The translations under genes and the position numbers were made by a program. A stretch of 64,000 bases of DNA from Candidatus Saccharimonadales bacterium (lineage in GTDB: Bacteria; Patescibacteriota; Saccharimonadia; Saccharimonadales; UBA4665), in NCBI GenBank assembly GCA_036388415.1, contig DASVRW010000002.1, forward strand, positions 789,396-853,395. The letters run 5' to 3'. The notes below the pieces were generated by a model that saw nothing but the letters and a program-made list of their open reading frames with translations, made no database searches and was not told the DNA's origin. This document shows positions 60,575 to 64,000 of this stretch, piece after piece; the stretch's first letter is position 1; each line of letters opens with the position of its first letter.

Positions 60575-60705
60575 ACACTATTTTGCAAATGCTCGGTCTT
60601 CGAACGCTATGTTGTAACACTAAAATGTTCGCGTGGCACCACGACAAGTTCTACTGTATTGGTTGCAAGCAGCCGATTCCACTGCGTCATCACCCATTAG
60701 CATAG
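60571..60705 (+). CDS. 44-aa peptide with four-cysteine zinc motif
   Basis: Frame MNTILQMLGLRTLCCNTKMF ... KFYCIGCKQPIPLRHH. CC and CIGC about 15 residues apart, plus flanking histidines, could bind one zinc. It is on plus, antisense to no gene, and shows coding-like cysteine spacing. No family recognised. Confidence 0.45.
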   Translation: MNTILQMLGLRTLCCNTKMFAWHHDKFYCIGCKQPIPLRHHPLA

Positions 60706-60722
60706 CATCCACATGGGCGGTG

Positions 60723-61184
60723 CTATGACTTGCGCGTGCCAGTATCGTTACTATGAGCTTCCGTGTTTTGTGCCTTGAAGATAACTTTGCTGTACCAGAG
60801 GTAATTCCAGACCAGGCTGATACCGGTTGCCAGTAATTTCGGCAATAGCGTGCTGACGATTTCACTGTATGAGCCAAGCAAAGCACTTTGACCAGACAGA
60901 ATGGGCTGTAATAGATGGTTGAAGCCGTATATTGCTAGAGTCTGCAGTACCCAGACACCGAACAACGTCACGACGATGAAGAGTGCGAAATTACGTACCG
61001 TCCACTGCCGCGTCTGAAATGTGTACCTGGAATTGAGTATGAAGCTAAAGACCAGCGCCGCACTCGTACCGAGTATGTTTGCAATGACTATCGACCCAGT
61101 AGCCTGGAAAACAGCATAGTATATACCGAAATCAACCAGCGTATTCAGTACGCCGATTACAGCAAACTTGGATTTTTGGTTCAC
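60723..61184 (-). CDS. GtrA-family membrane protein
   Basis: 153 aa with four hydrophobic helices; KFAVIGVLNTLVDFGIYYAVF is the GtrA opening. These proteins help move lipid-linked sugars or act with glycosyltransferases. Its GTG start overlaps the upstream stop (GTGA). Confidence 0.9.
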   Translation of the reverse strand: MNQKSKFAVIGVLNTLVDFGIYYAVFQATGSIVIANILGTSAALVFSFILNSRYTFQTRQWTVRNFALFIVVTLFGVWVLQTLAIYGFNHLLQPILSGQSALLGSYSEIVSTLLPKLLATGISLVWNYLWYSKVIFKAQNTEAHSNDTGTRKS

Positions 61185-62821
61185 AGTGCTTCCTGAGACT
61201 CCAGTGATCCAACGGCCGGAACGGTGTAGTAACCGACCTGGTAAACATAGAGCGTCAGGCCTGGCGAGTATGTCTTACGGCTGATCTGCTTAAAATTCGT
61301 GAGGTAATACTGATAGATCGTGTCTTCATAACCCTGATCCTGGCTGAGTAGCAGGTAGATGTAGCGGTGGTTTTTATTTAATTCCGCAACCTGACCCGGT
61401 AGCTTCGCCCTGTCGAATGCTGGTATTGAGCCGGCCTGCGAACGATTCCAGTTCGGAAGTGTCGCGATCTGTGCATCACCGCGGTAATAATACTCGAATG
61501 GATAAATGGTAAATGGTGCAGACAGGACGACCACATCCTGTGGCTGGATTGAACTATTAATATCCATGGCAGCTTGGCGATAATCTTCCTTGACCGGAGT
61601 ACCGGAGCTGGTCGCCTGGACCGCCGAACCGGCGATTGTTGTTACGAATAGCAGCGCAACAACAAAGGCGGCGTACTTTTGGCGGTAGCGACTAAACAGA
61701 TAAACGATCATGATGAGCACCGGCGGGACGATAGTCGCCATGTACCGGCTGAGGAACAGCGGTGTGATGACCAAACTAATGGTATACGCCAGTAGTACCG
61801 GAAGGATGCTGACTGTCGCTATAAATTTCAGTTCTGATGACAGACCACGACTGCGGCGCACCGCTACCAGGGCAATCAGCATGACAACTGGCCAGGCCGA
61901 TAGGATGAGCGTGTTGACTGTATTGCTTTGAAACCCGAAAATAATCTGTGAAAATACGTTGAAAAAATCAACAGTCGAAGGTCGCGGCAGTTGCGGCCTG
62001 GTGCCGCTGGCTGAACCGAGCGAATAGACGTACATGAGCCACGGCAGCAAAGACAGTACGACGGCGACGGCGACGGCAATAAACTTTTTGAATGAACCGG
62101 GCTTAAATTGTTTACGATTGTAGAGGTAATAGAGGGCTTCGGCAGCCAGATTGAACATAAAAAAGTAGTGCGAATATGCGCCGATGATTGCCGTTAGTCC
62201 ATACCAGAACCAGCCCTTGCCGGTTTTAAGAATCCGTAGATAGAACAATTGGTTGAGGGCTGTCACGAAAAGCAGCAGTGTATACATGCGGGCTTCACTG
62301 CCATACCAGCTGAGGAACGGTGAAAAACTGAAAAGCAACACGACGATTAGCGACCAATTCCGAGAGAGCACGTGTCGGCTGAGCAAATATATGACTGGCA
62401 CGGTTGCCATGAAAAAGCCGAGTGACAGCAAACGTGCGGTTGTGACATCGCCACCGAATATCGTGATGACAAAATGCAGTATCAGGTGATACAGCGGCAC
62501 GTGAACGTCACGGGCAACGACGTTCAGTACCCCGCCTAGCGAATGGCTACTCTGCCACAAGCTCTGTGACTCATCGAGCCGCAGGCTGAGATGCATGAAA
62601 AAGTAATAAGCAATGGCGGCAATCCCGGCCATGCAGCCAACGATGACAGCTGGCGTGAGCATAGTATCAAGCGCCCGGCGCCAGCGGCTAGTACTCGCGC
62701 TCGCATCGGTAGCTGTCGTTATGGCGGCCCGGTTCGGAGCATCAGTCTGTGTGCGCAACGGAGACTTCAGAATATTGGACTGCGTTTTTGATCGTTTTGT
62801 AGCTACATTTGTTTTTGACAT
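61181..62821 (-). CDS. GT39/ArnT-like membrane glycosyltransferase
   Basis: 546 aa with about 11 helices after a 45-residue polar N-terminus. LRLDESQSLWQSSHSLGGVL and DVHVPLYHLILHFVITIFGG match the first-loop acidic motif of GT-C enzymes, which use polyprenyl-phosphate sugars. The C-terminal 120 residues face outside. ATG overlaps the GT2 stop (TAATG), so three genes form one unit. Confidence 0.88.
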   Translation of the reverse strand: MSKTNVATKRSKTQSNILKSPLRTQTDAPNRAAITTATDASASTSRWRRALDTMLTPAVIVGCMAGIAAIAYYFFMHLSLRLDESQSLWQSSHSLGGVLNVVARDVHVPLYHLILHFVITIFGGDVTTARLLSLGFFMATVPVIYLLSRHVLSRNWSLIVVLLFSFSPFLSWYGSEARMYTLLLFVTALNQLFYLRILKTGKGWFWYGLTAIIGAYSHYFFMFNLAAEALYYLYNRKQFKPGSFKKFIAVAVAVVLSLLPWLMYVYSLGSASGTRPQLPRPSTVDFFNVFSQIIFGFQSNTVNTLILSAWPVVMLIALVAVRRSRGLSSELKFIATVSILPVLLAYTISLVITPLFLSRYMATIVPPVLIMIVYLFSRYRQKYAAFVVALLFVTTIAGSAVQATSSGTPVKEDYRQAAMDINSSIQPQDVVVLSAPFTIYPFEYYYRGDAQIATLPNWNRSQAGSIPAFDRAKLPGQVAELNKNHRYIYLLLSQDQGYEDTIYQYYLTNFKQISRKTYSPGLTLYVYQVGYYTVPAVGSLESQEAL

Positions 62822-64000
62822 TACGATTTTATCTTTCCAGCAGAAAGTGGCTTGTTAGTTTTCGTGAGTGATAGTCCGAAGAAATTCCGAACAAAATTCT
62901 GTGGTAAAGAAGCTGCAATAAACGGCAGAAACACAATGATTGTCACGACTGCCCACGATAAGTTGGCAATCAGCGAAGCGTCAAAACCTTCGCGTCGAAT
63001 ACCGACGATTATACCGACTATGGTCAGTGCAATGTAGATAAAGTGCGGAATAACCAGGTAGCTGAAATTACCTTGCTGCTGGCTTTTGGGAGTTACCGCA
63101 AAGGCTGTTTTCTGATTCAGCAGGACACCGACGATGGCCCGCAGCTGCAGATAGAACGAACTCAGTGAAAAGGCGATCGCCGCATAGGTGTACGTGAAGT
63201 TACTGCTCTTTTGCAAAGTGTACAGATTCAGGAATATGTATGGCAGGAATATCATCGCCACCGCCATCGTCTCAGTATTGATAGCCGTGATCCCGGTATA
63301 CAAGAAAATGAGCGGAATCATCATATCAATGAGGACAATGACACCCGACAGATAGTAGCTCGCGGAGACAAGGTACTGGATACGCTGTGGGAACGTTAGT
63401 CCACGCATAAACAGCGGATTGTACTTGAAGATCACTTCGAGGCTACCGCGCGTCCAGCGGAACTGCTGCTTGTAGTAGCTTAGGAAATCTTCTGGTGCTA
63501 GGCCCTCGGCTAGGACCTTTGGTACGTATCGGCTGTGCCAGCCCTTAGCATGGATGAATAATGAAGTCAGGAAATCTTCGGCAATGTTGAATTCGCACAT
63601 ACCGCCCGCTTCCAGGATGGCCTCACGGCTGACGACCATATTAGTGCCACACATGAATGCTGAACCAGTGCGGTTTTTGCCTTTCATAATTGGACCGAAG
63701 AACAGCGTTTGCTGGTCCCAAGCGGTTTGGGTGACAAAGTTTACTTTCTGGTTGTGGTAGTACTGCGGCGTCTGGACGAAGCCCATGCGCTTGTCCTTGA
63801 AGTACCCCATGGTTTCCCGCAAGAATGATAGGTATGGTACATGGTCAGCATCGAAAACGACGAAGTACGGGCTCTTGGTTTCGCGCAGGCCATTGTTGAT
63901 GTTACCGGCCTTGGCGCCGCCAGGAGTCCGGCGTGTAATGCTAGTGATGCCGAGCTCGTCAGCTAAGGCGTCGATTTCCTTCCAATTATCCTTCTTTGCG
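62821..64000 (-). CDS. Membrane GT2 glycosyltransferase (cellulose-synthase-like), 5' end cut
   Basis: The frame is open past 63822 to the window edge, adding a conserved GGAKAGNINNGL and FVVFDADHV (DxD). Further on come CGTNMVVSREA, NIAEDF (TED-like acid) and QQFRWTRGS, the QxxRW motif of processive GT2 enzymes, then about six C-terminal helices. It likely makes or extrudes a surface polysaccharide from nucleotide sugars. The true start lies outside. Confidence 0.9.
   Translation of the reverse strand, partial: AKKDNWKEIDALADELGITSITRRTPGGAKAGNINNGLRETKSPYFVVFDADHVPYLSFLRETMGYFKDKRMGFVQTPQYYHNQKVNFVTQTAWDQQTLFFGPIMKGKNRTGSAFMCGTNMVVSREAILEAGGMCEFNIAEDFLTSLFIHAKGWHSRYVPKVLAEGLAPEDFLSYYKQQFRWTRGSLEVIFKYNPLFMRGLTFPQRIQYLVSASYYLSGVIVLIDMMIPLIFLYTGITAINTETMAVAMIFLPYIFLNLYTLQKSSNFTYTYAAIAFSLSSFYLQLRAIVGVLLNQKTAFAVTPKSQQQGNFSYLVIPHFIYIALTIVGIIVGIRREGFDASLIANLSWAVVTIIVFLPFIAASLPQNFVRNFFGLSLTKTNKPLSAGKIKS

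Overview
ORGANISM. The window looks like the chromosome of a Candidatus Saccharibacteria (TM7/CPR) bacterium. This is an inference from gene content: reduced-length HrcA, a TraG/HerA-like ATPase next to murJ, tilS-ftsH, small GFIP-type membrane peptides, tightly overlapping genes and mostly leaderless transcripts. The code is standard: UGA is used as stop in many ATGA/TGATG overlaps, so this is not the UGA=Gly code of SR1/Gracilibacteria. No transposase, phage structural gene or CRISPR array was seen. LAYOUT. 0-2.6 kb: end of an ATP-grasp enzyme and a DUF1704-type zinc peptidase candidate. 2.6-9.1 kb: heat-shock block (dnaJ, NYN RNase, dnaK, grpE, hrcA) with three CIRCE operators and an attenuator-like stem-loop pair between dnaK and NYN-dnaJ. 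9.1-24.7 kb: secreted dockerin protein, guanylate-kinase-like protein, lepA, murJ, conjugation-type ATPase, ftsH, tilS, an ITPase/histidine-phosphatase pair, a TSUP permease, elongator tRNA-Met and a pentapeptide-repeat protein. 24.7-30.9 kb: a TetR-led, eight-gene overlapping operon predicted to make a C50 (decaprenoxanthin-like), possibly glycosylated carotenoid. 31-39.5 kb: histidine kinase, DUF1003, DEDD exonuclease-GIY-YIG fusion, MFS exporter/MarR pair, SRPBCC, secreted protein and Nudix. 39.7-42.8 kb: an RNA quality-control and repair operon consisting of a tRNA-mimicking Y RNA, a Ro60/Rsr (TROVE-vWA) protein, a ribbon-helix-helix protein and the RtcB ligase. 42.9-44.5 kb: a sortase and an LPxTG-like anchored DUF3494 ice-binding protein. 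44.6-49.6 kb: 5'-truncated Rhs with a restriction-endonuclease-fold toxin tip, immunity genes, a decayed spare toxin tip, and a Doc/Fic plus HTH pair beside initiator tRNA. 49.8-50.7 kb: tRNA-fMet, an FtsB-like protein and tRNA-Ile2(CAU). 50.7-58 kb: a complete secreted Rhs/WapA-like protein followed by an array of spare glycine-rich C-terminal tips, each paired with a tiny membrane protein. 58.4-64 kb: GlpQ, glycerol-3-phosphate dehydrogenase, a coupled leader/zinc-motif peptide pair, GtrA, and two membrane glycosyltransferases, the last cut by the window edge. HOW IT FITS. An epibiont with few pathways of its own appears to invest here in surface interaction (Rhs toxins, sortase, dockerin and ice-binding proteins, glycosyltransferases), membrane protection (carotenoid) and RNA/protein quality control (Ro-Y RNA-RtcB, NYN RNase, chaperones). 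The best candidates for something undescribed are the Rhs tip array, whose tips look like pore-forming bacteriocins rather than nucleases, and the Y RNA-Ro60-RHH-RtcB operon. All functional statements are sequence-reading inferences made without database searches.
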